DNA of 64,000 nt from Calliphora vicina. Its lineage: Eukaryota > Arthropoda > Insecta > Diptera > Calliphoridae. The position numbers were made by a program, and so were the translations under genes. Position 1 is the first letter of the stretch. Each line of letters begins with the position of its first letter. Below the pieces are notes generated by a model. The model made no database searches. It was not told where the DNA came from and saw only the letters and a list, made by a program, of their open reading frames with translations. The stretch spans positions 57,800,315 through 57,864,314 of the forward strand of contig NC_088781.1 of NCBI RefSeq assembly GCF_958450345.1, given 5' to 3'. This document shows positions 50,113-61,356 of this stretch, one piece after another.

Positions 50113-51024
50113 ATAACTAATATGTATTTAGTGAGATATTTTATTATGTACATACTTATTTGGAAGTTTGAAATCAATTTATCTTGTCAAACTTCATTTC
50201 AAAACCAACATATTTTCATAACTTAAGATAACTCAATATGACCATTCTATTATTACATTAAACAAATTCAACTTTATTACAATCTAATTACAGTTCTCAC
50301 AAATTATTATGCCCCGTACTTGAAATTATCATTAACACTGACATCATTAAATAAATTTTAGCTGTCAGATGCCATAATTTCCCCAGTACTTGTGCTCCAT
50401 TGAAATGTGACAACTAGAGTTGTTGTTTGTTGTAGTTGTAGCTGTTGTTGCACAAATCGAAAAGGAAAGCAATTGCCACTTGCAATGGCAGCAACTTGTT
50501 ATTTACGAAATTATAAACACAGCAAATGTTCGTTTTGTCTAATGTCCTGGATACTTGTATGCTGACAGCTACAAAAAAGAAGTAGTACACGCTTAATTTG
50601 GTGTGTGTTCACTATGAACCGAATACAAGAGTGATTGTGTTTTTGAGACACATTGTTAATTGACTGCACTGAAATTGGACTAATTTATGGAAATGATTGT
50701 CATCAATTTCATTGTGTTTGCTTATACGATTTTGTGCTAGCCTAAATGTTTTAAGTCAATTTCTTGTAATAGGAATTATTAATTTAATAATGATAAGAAC
50801 ATTTAGCTATTTAAGCTTTATTGTCATACTAAAGGGTTTTTAATATGTTTTTTTTTATATTTAAAATAATTTAAATTAAAAAGTTGCATGCGTATCAGTC
50901 ACATTTGTATTTTCACATTGACCATGCAGACGTATGATTAATATTTGATAATTATAACAACTATACTCTTCTGTGTTACTACTATACTATCATTAAAAAA
51001 AATGTTGAGATACTATGTATATAA
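50113..51024. other. Unassigned stretch
   Basis: No gene supported. GTTGTTGTTTGTTGTAGTTG-type trinucleotide wording occurs near 50420. GTATATAA at 51017-51024 is the TSD of the next element. Confidence 0.35.
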
Positions 51025-52102
51025 TAGGGTATTCAATTAATCGGGTTTCTGGTTTAATCGGTTAATCGAGCAAATAATTAATCGAGGTTTAGATTTATTC
51101 GGTTAATAATCGGTTAATTTAAAATTATTCGATTAACCGAATAATTTCTATTTTAATTTTAAATTGAAAATACAACAACAAATTTTGTGTACAAAAACAT
51201 AAAAAACAGAAAATAAGGTATTTAGATCATTTTTGTAAACATATCGCCTATTTGCTGCAACAACGTCATAATTAAAAATCCGTGTTTTTTGAACTGAGCA
51301 ATACAAAATATGCGCCGTTCTATAATCTTTCATCTAGTTTTATCAGTTTTCAAAAAAGTCAATTATTTTGTATTTTGTAAACTTCAAAATTAAAATTCAT
51401 TCATATTTGATAAGCAAAAATGTGGGTTAAATACAGATTAGAAAGATATTAACATCTACTATTTATATTTCTGAAATCGCATGATTTGTTGAAAATTTAT
51501 TTAAGAAATAGTAAAATGTCATAAAACATTCAATGACGTTTTTCTCGAAACGACTTTTTTTGAATTATGACGTTGTTGCAGCAAATATGCGATGTGTGAG
51601 TTTTTATGGTTTTATTGAGATCTTCTGAAATAATCTTTTTCAAAACGAATATAATTTAAACGATTTTTTTCTTTAGATTTAATAAAACTTTTCTTGGGAA
51701 AAAACTCTCTCGCTGATTGTATATGTTGGTGAAATCAAAAGCATGATAAAGAATATTCATTTTTGGATTGTTTTAAATTTTGATTAATTTAATAGTTTCG
51801 TTTAGTTATGATAAAAGACTCATTTCAAAAACAAAAATTCGACATGTAAATTAAACATGTCAGTTGTTAAACATACTCATTAATCAAGTTTATTGGATGT
51901 TCAAAAAATATCTAATTTTAATTTGAAATATGAATTGAAAGGCAAAAATAAATACAACAAAAAATTAAAAAAAAAGAATTTCGGTTAATCGGTTAATCGA
52001 CACAAATTAATCGGTTTATTTGTTATTTGAAAATCGGAAATTTATTCTACCGTCCAAAATTAATCGGTTAACCGATTAACAGTTAATCGATTGAATACCC
52101 TA
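51025..52102 (-). mobile_element. hAT element, GGTTAACCGATTAA subfamily, copy 1
   Basis: Starts TAGGGTATTCAATTAATCGG and ends CGATTGAATACCCTA. The TSD GTATATAA is at 51017-51024 and 52103-52110. The subterminal AATCGGTTAATCGG words are the same as in copy 2. On the minus strand SERVFS (51697-51714) marks the degraded transposase C-terminus. A MITE O copy is inserted at 51240-51596; when it is removed, the interior lines up with copy 2. Confidence 0.93.
51240..51596. mobile_element. MITE family O, copy 2, nested in the hAT
   Basis: Ends CATATCGCCTATTTGCTGCA and TGCAGCAAATATGCGATGTG; the interior is inverted relative to copy 1 at 1991-2338. It is younger than the hAT copy that hosts it. Confidence 0.85.
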
Positions 52103-52292
52103 GTATATAATGAGGTTTATCAATTGAAGTTTTTATCGAAAAGATTATATGTCACGTTCGGCAAAGATTTAGATGTATCCACCTAATTCATTTGTATTTT
52201 ATTATATTATAGAATTTGTTGAACTAAATATTAAAAAATTTTAAACTAACTGTTGTCAAAATTTATATATTTTGTTACAAATATTTGGAATA

Positions 52293-52908
52293 GCAGCCAG
52301 AGTCAAAATTTAGTTTAGAGTTTAATCTTTTATTATTTTAAAAAAGTACCTAACAACAACAGTCAAAATTTAGTATACAGTTGATGGGTAGCACTCTATT
52401 TTATATCACCAAAAGCCGAAAATAAAAAGTTTATATTTTGTTGGTCCTCCATTGAGCTTAATTACGGCCTCTAGTTACCTTTTCATAGAGTTTCCATGAT
52501 ATTCAGTTATATCTCTAATTTTTCCCCTCTCTTCCGTTAAAGAGGGTTCGGAGTTCGTCCTTAGATGAAATGCTTCGTTTTCCAATATTCCGGTCTAAAA
52601 TTTCCCACATGAGCTCTATTGGGTTAAGGCCTGGAGATTGCGGAGGTGAATATAACTGCTTAGGCACGTTATACAATAGTCACTCCTTAACAATTATTGC
52701 GGTGTGCTTTTGGTCATTGTCTTTCAAACATAAGTACTTTTCTCTTTTTCTCATAAATTTTCCATGAAATCGATTTTAATTTTCAAGGTTTTTTTAAAAT
52801 AATAAAAGATTAAACTCTAAATTTAATTTTAAGTTTAATCAAACTTATATATTTCTTTCTATAATTGAAATATTTAGCTTCATAAACTAAAATGCATGAC
52901 TCTGACTG
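52293..52908 (-). mobile_element. Tc1-type transposon, internally deleted
   Basis: The left end GCAGCCAGAGTCAAAATTTA and the complement of the right end (CAGTCAGAGTCATGCATTTT) are inverted. Both are bordered by TA (52291-52292, 52909-52910). Subterminal GAGTTTAATCTTTTATTATT is also inverted. The interior encodes a transposase C-terminus on the minus strand. Confidence 0.85.
52424..52760 (-). pseudogene. Tc1 transposase, C-terminal half fragment
   Basis: Minus-strand reading gives LKDNDQKHTA (second catalytic Asp region, normally QQDNDPKHT) and LLYNVPKQLY. It continues with PPQSPGLNPIELMWEILDRN, carrying the third acidic residue (Glu in NPIE), then IGKRSISSKDELRTLF. After frameshifts, NGGPTKYKLF gives the usual GGxTKY terminus. 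The N-terminal HTH domains and the first Asp are deleted. It is a DD34E-type relic inside matching TIRs. Confidence 0.88.
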
Positions 52909-52910
52909 TA

Positions 52911-53224
52911 GGTAGAATTGAAAGTGTTGTAAAAAGTTATATTCTTTGTTAAAAATTTCGAAAAATAAAATTTTACAATTTTCTAAAAGCTCTAAAATTT
53001 GTTGTTGTTCATTTATGTAAGCAACAATTACAAATAAAAATTCGTAAATAGACCTTAATATGAAATAAGCTTTAAAATATTATGGCGCCATGAAATTTAT
53101 TTAAAAAATGGACTCAAATCAATTAAGTGGCTTTCTTATCTTTAAATTTAAATAAAAAAAGTGTGTGAAATTTTCTATTCTTCTGAAAGGCCTCAAACTG
53201 CAAAATATATAATTATATAATATT
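52911..53224. other. Unassigned spacer
   Basis: No feature supported beyond AT-rich sequence. Confidence 0.3.
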
Positions 53225-53335
53225 GGAAATCATCGACCTACAGCGCTCGCCTGGCCAATATCGTTCTTAAAGAAATATAGACCAATGCCACCGCCAGCCC
53301 AGAATACACTACAAACAGTGACTTCTTCGGATTTG
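53225..53335 (-). pseudogene. Tc3-like transposase fragment
   Basis: The minus strand reads EEVTVCSVFWAGGGIGLYFF and KNDIGQASAV, equivalent to the (K)VTVWC..WAGG.IGPYFF..D.G segment between the first and second catalytic residues of Tc3-like transposases. This is the same segment as at 31560-31630 and 59050-59130. Flanking parts are unreadable. Mariner sequence lies 0.5 kb away on the same strand. Confidence 0.7.
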
Positions 53336-53814
53336 GCATCGAAAATATAATTTTTATTGGGTGACTTAAAAATGCAGGATTTTTTTTATAGTTTTTAGCC
53401 CTTCTGTTTTTATTTTATTTAGAATTTTATCGCCAATACAACTGATATTTTAGATATAAATTTCGACCCTCCGTATGCCCACCATATCTAAAAACTATAA
53501 AAACATCGAGCAAAATTAAAAAAATAAATCAATAAACCTTCAACTAAGAGAGATAACCTACACGTGTGGGCGTATTTTTTGGAGATCTTCTCAAGGAATA
53601 TTTATTTTTAAAATTTTAGCACTTTCGGACCATAAATCGATTTGTTTTTAAAACAATTGAGACCTGAGTTGACTAACTTTGACGGGCTACGCAATGGCCC
53701 CCATTAGCGCTAAGAAGCTGAACAAACGTAAATAAACTAGAACAAACGTAAATTAACTAGAACAATAACTCCAATAGTTCCCGAGATACCGAATTATTTC
53801 CAAAAAAAAACATT
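53336..53814. other. Unassigned spacer with a short tandem duplication
   Basis: AACAAACGTAAATAAACTAG is duplicated in tandem near 53724-53763. No gene. Confidence 0.35.
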
Positions 53815-54330
53815 TCTAAACCACTAAACAACAATACAAATAGTAGTCGGATGGGACATGGTCTGGACTATTAAGCGGGCGAGGCAAAACTTCCCAACCA
53901 TGTAATTTTGAATAGATTTTAACAAGTATTCCAACATGTAGCCGACCGTTTTCATGGTGAAATATTACGATTTCATGTGCGTTTTTCAACGAATAGTTTG
54001 TGTTTGGTACAGGTTCCCTGTGATTGTCTGATCGGATCGGATTTCAGCAGCTCATGATAGATTGGACCCTCTTTGGCCACCAAATACAGAGAATCACCTT
54101 AGCCCCATGTATATTTGCCTTTGGTGACGATTCGGCTGGTTGGGCGGGCTTCACGACCATTTCAGACATGCAAGATCATATTTCAAGTTCTCTCAGCTTC
54201 AATTCGTATGGTACACGATTTCCCTACTTTTGGATAAATCCTCTTACTCGCAAAAATTTTGAAATTACTGATAGAGTAGCTCCCAATGATTTTGAAAGTC
54301 TTGTTGAGTTTTACAACAACCTTCATGGAG
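53815..54330 (-). pseudogene. Mariner (DD34D) transposase pseudogene
   Basis: Minus-strand fragments in order: a decayed linker (IGSYSISNF), KRGFIQK and VPYELK near 54200-54260, and SSPKANIHGAKVILCIWW (about 54077-54131). Next come EGPIYHELLKSDPI, HHENGRLHVGILVK (second catalytic position, Asp replaced by Glu) and GWEVLPRPLNSPDHVPSDYY (53838-53900, third Asp of the DD34D set). Several frameshifts and stops. The 141-codon plus-strand frame at 54024-54449 is antisense to this relic and should not be taken as a gene. Confidence 0.85.
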
Positions 54331-54427
54331 TAATACTTCCAATTTGTCTTCCGTGTCAAAATCACCGTTTGGAACCTAACAAAGACATCCCCCATATGAC
54401 GATTCGTTTTTACAAAATTTTACATTA

Positions 54428-54577
54428 CACTAGCGGTATTCACTGTTAAGTGCGAATGGTCTAGCATCATTGCAAATGCAAAATTTTACCGTAATCCAAT
54501 AACAAAATACACACAAAAACATTTACAATTTTGCATTTGCAATGATGCAATACCATTAATACTGAACTCCGCTACTA
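54428..54577. mobile_element. 150-bp Tc1/mariner-type MITE
   Basis: CACTAGCGGTATTCACTGTT at the left and the complement of the right end (TAGTAGCGGAGTTCAGTATT) are flanked by TA (54426-54427, 54578-54579). Inner arms of about 22 bp (GCATCATTGCAAATGCAAAA plus TT) are perfectly inverted around a loop of about 40 bases, so the whole unit can fold back. It lies at the edge of repeat Q. Confidence 0.8.
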
Positions 54578-54700
54578 TAATGTTCAATAACTAAGTGCGA
54601 ACAAATGACAGATATGTACCCTTTAAAATGACATATAAGTTATTAAAAACAACACTATTGTAAATCCCGCATTTTTATGTCATACACCCAATAGAATAAA
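54578..54700. repeat. Dispersed repeat Q, copy 2
   Basis: TGTTCAATAACTAAGTG and ACAGATATGTACCCTTTAAA as at 13835-13975. It directly follows the TA of the 150-bp MITE. Confidence 0.6.
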
Positions 54701-54855
54701 TAGAACAGAAGGAGAGAGAAATATCAGTGAAAAATCAAACAAAAGTGCTCTCATTCCACATACATATGTATATGTATTTGTAATGCAGTAACATATCTCA
54801 TGGCAATACATTCTATTGAATTAGATTTTTGACTACAGAATTTGTTTTTTGGTTA

Positions 54856-55015
54856 TAGAGAATTAGACATAGAGACGAGACACTTAGTTTTGTCCAACCA
54901 AAAAACAACAAATCCTACTTCTGATACAACAAAATAAATTGGCTAAAGTGTATTTTCTTGTTGCAAGATATAGGTCTTTGACAAAAAAGTCTAGTCTCTA
55001 TGTTACCCTATGTTC
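54856..55015. mobile_element. Family L, copy 3
   Basis: ATAGAGAATTAGACATAGAG at the left is loosely inverted at the right (CTCTATGTTACCCTATGTTC). The interior TTAGTTTTGTCCAACC, CTTCTGATACAAC and TAGGTCTTTGACAAAAAAGT matches copies 1 and 2. Confidence 0.6.
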
Positions 55016-56519
55016 TTGACTCTCAATCACCTATCTGGGTGTCCTCTATGGATCAAAATGTCAGCAAGGATGACAAATTTCCAACTGGCTTTATAAAGCA
55101 GACTTTTGCTATGTATGTATCTTTTCAATAAAATCCCTAACCATAAAACAGAATTTTAATTATCAATCACTTTGACTTACCTGTAACACACCAAGCCATG
55201 CATAAGATGAGTTAATACGTTGTACGTTACAATTTTCTCTCTATATTTTTTTTATCTAGATGCAGCTTACTTTTCCATTGACACAATTGTAGATGCAGAC
55301 GAATGAAATTAATTTATTTTATTTGTTTATATTTATTTTTACTTATTTATAATTTGAAAAATGTCGATAAAATGAATTTTCAATCAGAGATGTGAAAACC
55401 GCCGCACAATCTAATTACAATTGGGGTTTTATCTTATTTATCTTATTTGTTTTATTTTAATTTCAATACCGTGAGTGGGTGAATGTGTTCAAACAGCATG
55501 TGTTTTGTGAATGAAATATAAAATAGAGACAAGACAAGAATTTCAATTACAAATGATCTAAATAAAATGTAATTAAATGGGTGTGCAGTGTAGTTGTTGC
55601 AGTTGGACTTAATGCTTGTGAGTTGGTCTCGTGTTCGTGAGTGCAAATAATATTTATTGGATTTAATTGTTTATTTTAGACGGATACTGAGAAGATTCAA
55701 CAAGAAAATCAACAAACAATATCCATCCATAATAAACAACTGCAATTGAAATAAACAGATACTGTTGCACTTTCAAACTCAATGCCTCCTGCGTGTAACG
55801 GTAATTGATTGAATTAAAAAAGTTCATTAATATTTACTGTAAAATCCTTTATAAATATTGTGTTCATTCATACACATGTATATTAAATGAGTTGATTCTG
55901 CTTTACTCTATCTTTGATTTAAATTTTCTTTAAAATATGTTTTTAATTAATTTTAATTCCACTTTCTATTTGATTAAAATTGCTTTTTGTTATTTTATTG
56001 TAGCAACAATTTAAATTTCACTTTTAAAATTTTTCATGTGCGAATGAGTATTTGTGTGCGAGAGCGAACAAATAATGCTGCGATTTGTTAGGCAAGACGT
56101 TTGAAAGGATACTGTAGTAGAGATTTTTGCACAATTGTAGTTTTTAAGATTTTTTCAAATAACAAAACCAACAAAAATAAAAGGAACTGATTTTAGTTGC
56201 TGCTGCTATTTTTTCATTTGTTTCACATGCAGAGTTGCCATGGTGGTTTACATTCTCACAAGAGCTTTTAGGATGTAATCTTAAGGGATTTTTAGTATTT
56301 ATTTTTGTATAAACGAGGGTATATTTTTTTAATTTCAGAAAAGGTAAAATTATTTTGAAATTCGAAAACTTGTAGTAGATGTATCTATATGTAAATTATT
56401 TTTTTAATTGGACAGTGGCTGTTGTAGCCGTCATATATAATTTCTATTAAATACTTTATATATTTACTAAGCCACATTTAAAAGTAGAGTTTCCAAAAAC
56501 GAAAAATGTATTGGGAGTT
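55016..56519. other. Unassigned 1.5-kb stretch
   Basis: AT-rich; no gene or element boundary supported. The frame at 55452-55646 on the minus strand has no motif. Confidence 0.35.
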
Positions 56520-56995
56520 TGTTAGCTATAATCTTTTCCCATCTTTCTGGCAACATATGGATTCCGAGCCAAAAGAACTGCTCATCTTTTCAGGACAAGA
56601 ACGAATCAAGCTAAATACTCTGTTCTCAGAGAGCGCTCTGCATCAATCGAAACAAATAATAGTCGGGCGGTGCACAGTCTGGACTTTAAAGCGGGTTAGG
56701 CAAAACACTCAACTCTTCAACCACTTCTTTCTAAATAATTTTTAACAGGTATTGCCACATGTGGCCGAACGTTGTTATAATGGAATATTATCGTTTCGGT
56801 ACACATTCCCTGGGATGGTCTGGTCTGGTCAGATTTTGACATCTCATAATAGCAGAACACTTTTGCTCCCACCAAATACAGGCCATTACCTTAGCGCCAT
56901 GGATATTTGACTATGGTGTTGATTCAACTTGTTGGTCCGGCTTCACATACGATTCGGGCTATTGTAATGGCTTCAATTCGTATGGTACCCAATTT
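56520..56995 (-). pseudogene. Mariner transposase pseudogene, second copy
   Basis: The minus strand reads VPYELKP (near 56980), then SNIHGAKVMACIWW, an IFHYNNVRPHVAIPVKN-like block (second catalytic position changed to Asn), SPDCAPPDYYLF (third Asp) and finally FFWLGIHMLPER near 56540. The last block is the typical mariner C-terminus. Reading frames change several times and stops are present. It is closely related to the 53815-54330 relic. The plus-strand frame at 56506-56745 is an antisense shadow. Confidence 0.83.
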
Positions 56996-57706
56996 CCCTG
57001 ATGGAAATCATGTTCAGTGATGAAGACTATTTCTAGATGAATGGGTACGTCAACAATCAAAATTGTCAAATTTTGGACAATATCAATCCATATGAGATTC
57101 AAAGGCATTCAGTGAATACTAGGGTATTCGCTCGACTAATGATCGTTCGATTAATCGAATAATTTCTTACGAATAATTATTCGAACAATTTAAAAATGGC
57201 CATTTTCGAATAAAGAATAATTCGAACAATTTTATGTAGAATAATCGAATAAAACGAATAAATGTTCAAATATATTTAAATTTATTAAATTGCTTAAAAT
57301 TGTTCATAACTTCAAATTTAAATAATTATATTGTTTCTGAAATTCGACAAATAACTAAAAACAAAGGGACTTTCGATCACTGTAAATGAGTGTTCCAATA
57401 GCTCCTTCTATAAATGTATAAATATTACTGCAAGAAGTTAGAAATCTAAAAACTAATCTTTCAAAATTTTTAACTTAGGACTTGAACCAATGAAAATAAA
57501 AGTTACGGAATAAAATATTTATTATTTAGCTGGCAAAATATTAGAAGAATCGCAATTAATAATCACAATATTAACTTAGATTAAAGAGGAGTTGAATGTG
57601 ATGGAGAATGTGATTTTGAAACGGTCGTCGAAAGTGATATTGAGGATGACATTTATAATGATTACATTGAAATAGATGAAGGCCATGATCTTAAAATATA
57701 TATATA

Positions 57707-58229
57707 CAGTGGTGGCCACCAATTTAAGACAAATACTTGAATTTTTTTCGTCAACTGAATTTTATGTGCGATATAGCCAAAATAAAAGGACCTCTAAGGG
57801 TATGAAATTTATTATTAATGTTTCTAGTTTCTGGAAAATGTTTGGAAAAATCGGTAAAACATATATGGACAAAGATATGTGGAAATACGTTGACCCACTT
57901 CAGCGAACATCCGCTGTTAATAACATGATGTGACCGAAACTAATGGAACTAAAAATACGAAATTTGGTCCGAAAATTTTATAATAATAAAATTATAATGA
58001 TATAAATGTGAGAAAATATGTTTATTTAAAAAAAAAAATGTTGGTCAAGTTGTAGAAAAATTTTATGTGTTCATGGTGAATATGTATGAATTGACACAGT
58101 CGAATAAAACACACTTGTGTGTTAAAACAGTCCTCATGCATACATATTTGTGGAAATATTTGAAAAAATAATTGACAATTACGTGGAATTTAGCAAACAG
58201 TTTTTGTCTTAAATTCCTGGCCACCACTG
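57707..58229. mobile_element. Tc1/mariner-type non-autonomous element nested in the hAT
   Basis: CAGTGGTGGCCACCAATTTA at the left and the complement of the right end (CAGTGGTGGCCAGGAATTTA) are inverted, continuing with AGACAAA. Both are flanked by TA (57705-57706, 58230-58231). A short frame ending at 57933 has no recognised transposase motif. Confidence 0.92.
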
Positions 58230-58780
58230 TATGTATATAAGTGATATTATTAACCGTGTACGTAAGTGTTGCAAAATATTTAATAAATCGAATGACAAAC
58301 ACAAATATTGCAAACTAACGTTTTGTTGCAAGAAAAGCATGGAGTTCGTCTTATACATGATTTTGAACATCGTTGAACATCTTTGTCGAACATGGTAATA
58401 AACTTTTTGCGTATTTGTAAATGAGTCAATCATGCGCTGCCTGACTTCAAATTAGCCACATTCACTGACGATATCAAACTTTGGACAGATACCCTTTATT
58501 GTGTAATTCCCCAAGATCATTTTATTAAGCAAAGATTCGGCTACGTTGATAGAGCTGGATGTATAATACAATTTGTTATAAATAATTTAGAAATAGTGAA
58601 TAATTAATTTACTAAAGAATTAGTTACTCAATTTAAAACCGGAATTAATAAACGACATAAAAGAGTTCTAATACGTTTATATTGTATTTGAATTCAGGAT
58701 CATGTCCAACTATCTCAAATCTAAGTTAATCTGATCAGAATATTTCTGTTGAAAATTTAATGATGGACTTTGTTTTCGAA

Positions 58781-58832
58781 TGCTTTTTAACATTATCAAT
58801 ACTTGAATGCTTTTTAACATTATCAATACTTT
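58781..58832. repeat. 26-bp tandem duplication
   Basis: GAATGCTTTTTAACATTATC followed by AATACTT is present twice head to tail within the hAT element, without substitutions. Probably a replication slip. Confidence 0.9.
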
Positions 58833-59340
58833 ATTTAACGTTATTTTTTTGTTGTTTTTCTTTAACAATAAAATATTAAAAAACTTCATTCTTTACTTTT
58901 TAAAAAAAAATTAAATTATTCGAATAATTCGATTAATTTTAAATGTGTGATCGAATTATTCGAACAAGTTAAAATCTCTTATTCGAATTATTCGTTTTAT
59001 TCGAACAAGAGAAAAATCGAATGATTCGAATACCCTAGTGAATACCAAAAAAGTCACTATTTGGTGGATATTTTAAGCTGGCGTATTAGCGGTTCATATT
59101 TCTTTGAGAAAAATGTTGGAAAGGAGATCACCGCAATATGTAGATGATTACCAGCTAATGCCATATTGGACAGTCAGCATGGCCGACTTGAGGGTATGGT
59201 TATATCACGTGGACTTCATGTGAATTAGCCAACGACATTGTGCGATTTCACCACAAACCACAGCGGCTCTCAAAGCCACATAACCCATTTCATTGATCAA
59301 ATTGAGCCTGATTTATGCGCCATTTCTCATGCACGCTACA

Positions 59341-60305
59341 CATTGAAGCCGCAGAGGACATTTACACGATGTTATATTCCATACATAGTGGCATCGATAG
59401 GCCATTCAAACGAATAAAAATATCGATAATATGTCCCACCTTCTTTGATTTATTTAAATTTAAAGATAGAAAGCGCTTAATGAAAAACCTTTTAGAAACA
59501 AGAAACGTTTTATAATATACAAAATACTGAATAAAGTGGCTCATATGGCAGTCATAACTCAACTTGGAGTTTAGTTGTCGGGATATATTATCAACAGTAT
59601 AAATTGGATTGATAATATTCATAGTACGTTTCACAGTTAACTAAATGCTTGAATACAATTTGAAGAATTTTATATAGAAATAAATAATTGCCGGTTTTTA
59701 ATTTCGGTGAATTCGGAATTCGAACTAAATTTTATTAAATTTGAGAGAAATATCGCTTGCGTATAGATGAGTATACTTGTTTTAATTAAAACATATTAGT
59801 CATACGCATAGATGATCAGAGCAAAATATCATGAATTTCACCATGGAGCATAGAAATAACATACATAAGTTCTGAATTTGACAATATTTGGTAAACACAT
59901 ACCCTTTCGAGTCCTTTGGTATTTCCATTTTTATTTTTTTAAATTTCGATGAACTGGAAAATTTATTCACTATTTATATGCTTGTAAAAATCAAGAAAAT
60001 TATTTTAGAAAATCGAAAATTAGTCGAATGTTCATTCAATTTATCAAACAAATTTTATATAAAATGTAATGATATATGTCCTGTTATAATGCTGAGGATG
60101 AAAAAATAACAAATACCAATCTAATTGAAGAAATATTAATGAAAAAAGAATTTTCTCCTTAAAATATGCTCACAGCTAAAATGATGCAGTGTATTTGATA
60201 CTTTCTCTGATAATGAAATACCGGTGCAATTAATTTTTTTTCTATTTAGGCGCTAAGATAAGGTAATTTTTATAAAAATAAGTTGAAAAGATTTTAAATT
60301 TTAAA
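59341..60305. other. Unassigned stretch
   Basis: Small overlapping frames on both strands (59315-60109) show no motif. No element boundary found. Confidence 0.35.
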
Positions 60306-60718
60306 GTGGGAAAACAAACTTCAGTTGAGAAAAGAAAATACGATATTCGTCATTTGAAACAGAGCAAAATCCAACGATAAATTTTTTAAATTTTTGCAAT
60401 TAGATCCTAAACTGTCCAGCACATTATAGTAAGGTTTCGCCACGAAAATAGAATAGACGATAAGGGTAGATCAAATAAAATATTTAATAATGCAGATAAT
60501 AGATGGATTGTCCGTAAAGTTAAAGAAAAATACAATTTAAGTGCTCTAAAGTTGAAGAATAAGGTTGAAAAATATTTAGGTTTGGCGGGTTCTGAGCGAA
60601 TCAAATTTGATGGAAGGACTACCCGAAATAAGCCGTTGATAAATGCTGTTAATAGAAGACGAAGAATTGAGTTTTGTCGACAACATCAAACTTTGCCTCA
60701 CGCAGAACCCGTCAAACC
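60306..60718 (+). pseudogene. Tc1-type transposase, N-terminal part
   Basis: The plus strand reads GKQTSVEKRKYDIRHLKQSK (first HTH; the usual start codon is now GTG). After two or three stops it gives TVQHIIVRFRHENRIDDKGR and NNADNRWIVRKVKEKYNLSA (second HTH). It then gives LKLKNKVEKYLG, FDGRTTRNKPLINAVNRRRR and IEFCRQHQTL, the linker leading to the catalytic domain. The catalytic DDE part is missing: a B-family fragment follows directly at 60722. It is the best-preserved Tc1 N-terminus in the window but clearly inactive. Confidence 0.87.
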
Positions 60719-60721
60719 TAA

Positions 60722-60860
60722 ATATTTTCCAAGGACGAAGCCTGTTGAGACTTGCTGAAATTGGTCCATTATTTCACCTATCCGCCATACGAATGTCCTC
60801 CCGAAATAGAACTTTGTTGTTATTAGTATCTTATTTCCTCCACAAATAAGTTTTATGTAA
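60722..60860 (-). mobile_element. B-family fragment, copy 6
   Basis: CCAAGGACGAAGCCTGTTGA, GGTCCATTATTTCACCTA and GAATGTCCTCCCGAAAT match the B interior (compare 36275-36350). No element ends are present, so it is a truncated copy or a recombination scar at the break of the Tc1 gene. Confidence 0.7.
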
Positions 60861-60929
60861 AAGGAAATCACATTTAATTTTTTTTTTTTTTGGATCAATC
60901 CGACCACAAATTACAACACAAACCTCATT

Positions 60930-61356
60930 ATGGAGGAGTTTTGTGACGTTTCTTAACCTTGGAACCTCCATAACACACCAGTGACCAAACAGCAGTTACA
61001 ACAGGCGGTTTCTCGGGGTGATTCGGCGCCAAAGAATGCCAAGGTTGGTTTGTCAGCCAATACTGTCATGGTGACCGATTTTTTAAAATGCACGTGGTAT
61101 AATCCACATTGACTTCCTTCAAAAGGGTAACACAGCCATTGACAATTATTATGCCTACTTATTGGGTCGATATAATGAGGATTTGAAAAAAACGACCATA
61201 TTTAGCCAAGAAAAAACATGTACAGTTTTCATGAGCCTAGTGACTATTTCTTGTTTCCAGACTTGAAAAAGAAATGGCTCGGCGGACAGAGATTTGACTA
61301 CAACGATGAAATCAACTCACAAACAAATACCTATTTTGATGACCTTGACAAATAAG
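60930..61356 (+). pseudogene. Mariner transposase pseudogene, third copy
   Basis: The plus strand reads HNTPVTKQQLQQAVSRGDSA and PKNAKVGLSANTVMVTDFL (first half of the catalytic domain; the first Asp motif is destroyed). It continues with DNYYAYLLGRYNEDLKKTT, then a deletion of the second-Asp block. Next is HEPSDYFLFPDLKKKWLGGQ (third Asp in PSDY) and RFDYNDEINSQTNTYFDDLD, ending in a stop. These motifs differ from the relics at 53.8 and 56.5 kb (GGQRF instead of the GIHKLPER type), so this is a different mariner subfamily. Confidence 0.87.

Larger units (their letters stand above)
57120..59037 (+). mobile_element. hAT element, TTCGAATAATTCGA subfamily
   Basis: The ends TAGGGTATTCG and CGAATACCCTA are exactly inverted. 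The 8-bp TSD GTGAATAC is at 57112-57119 and 59038-59045. Subterminal ATTCGAATAATTCGA words are dense at both ends. Plus-strand coding remnants: an acidic ECDFETVVESDIEDD block (57610-57655) and, after a nested MITE, IINRVRKCCKIFNKSNDKHK (58243-58305), which fits the hAT region before the TRWNS motif. Stops and frameshifts are present. Confidence 0.92.
57013..59340 (+). pseudogene. Tc3-like transposase pseudogene split by a hAT
   Basis: FSDED(Y)F, a stop, then MNGYVNNQNCQI (57013-57060) is the first catalytic-Asp block. It is interrupted at GTGAATAC by a 1.9-kb hAT. It resumes at 59046 with KKVTIWW, then, with frameshifts, an (I)SLRK/YFFEKNVGKEITA segment. The C-terminal third (about 59210-59340, PTTLCDFTTN and FIDQIEPDLCAI) resembles the end of Tc3-like transposases. 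The second catalytic region is missing. It points opposite to the mariner relic immediately to its left. Confidence 0.75.

Noticed and set aside
54024..54449. 141-codon plus-strand frame
   Set aside because: Antisense to a mariner transposase relic whose motifs are readable on the minus strand.
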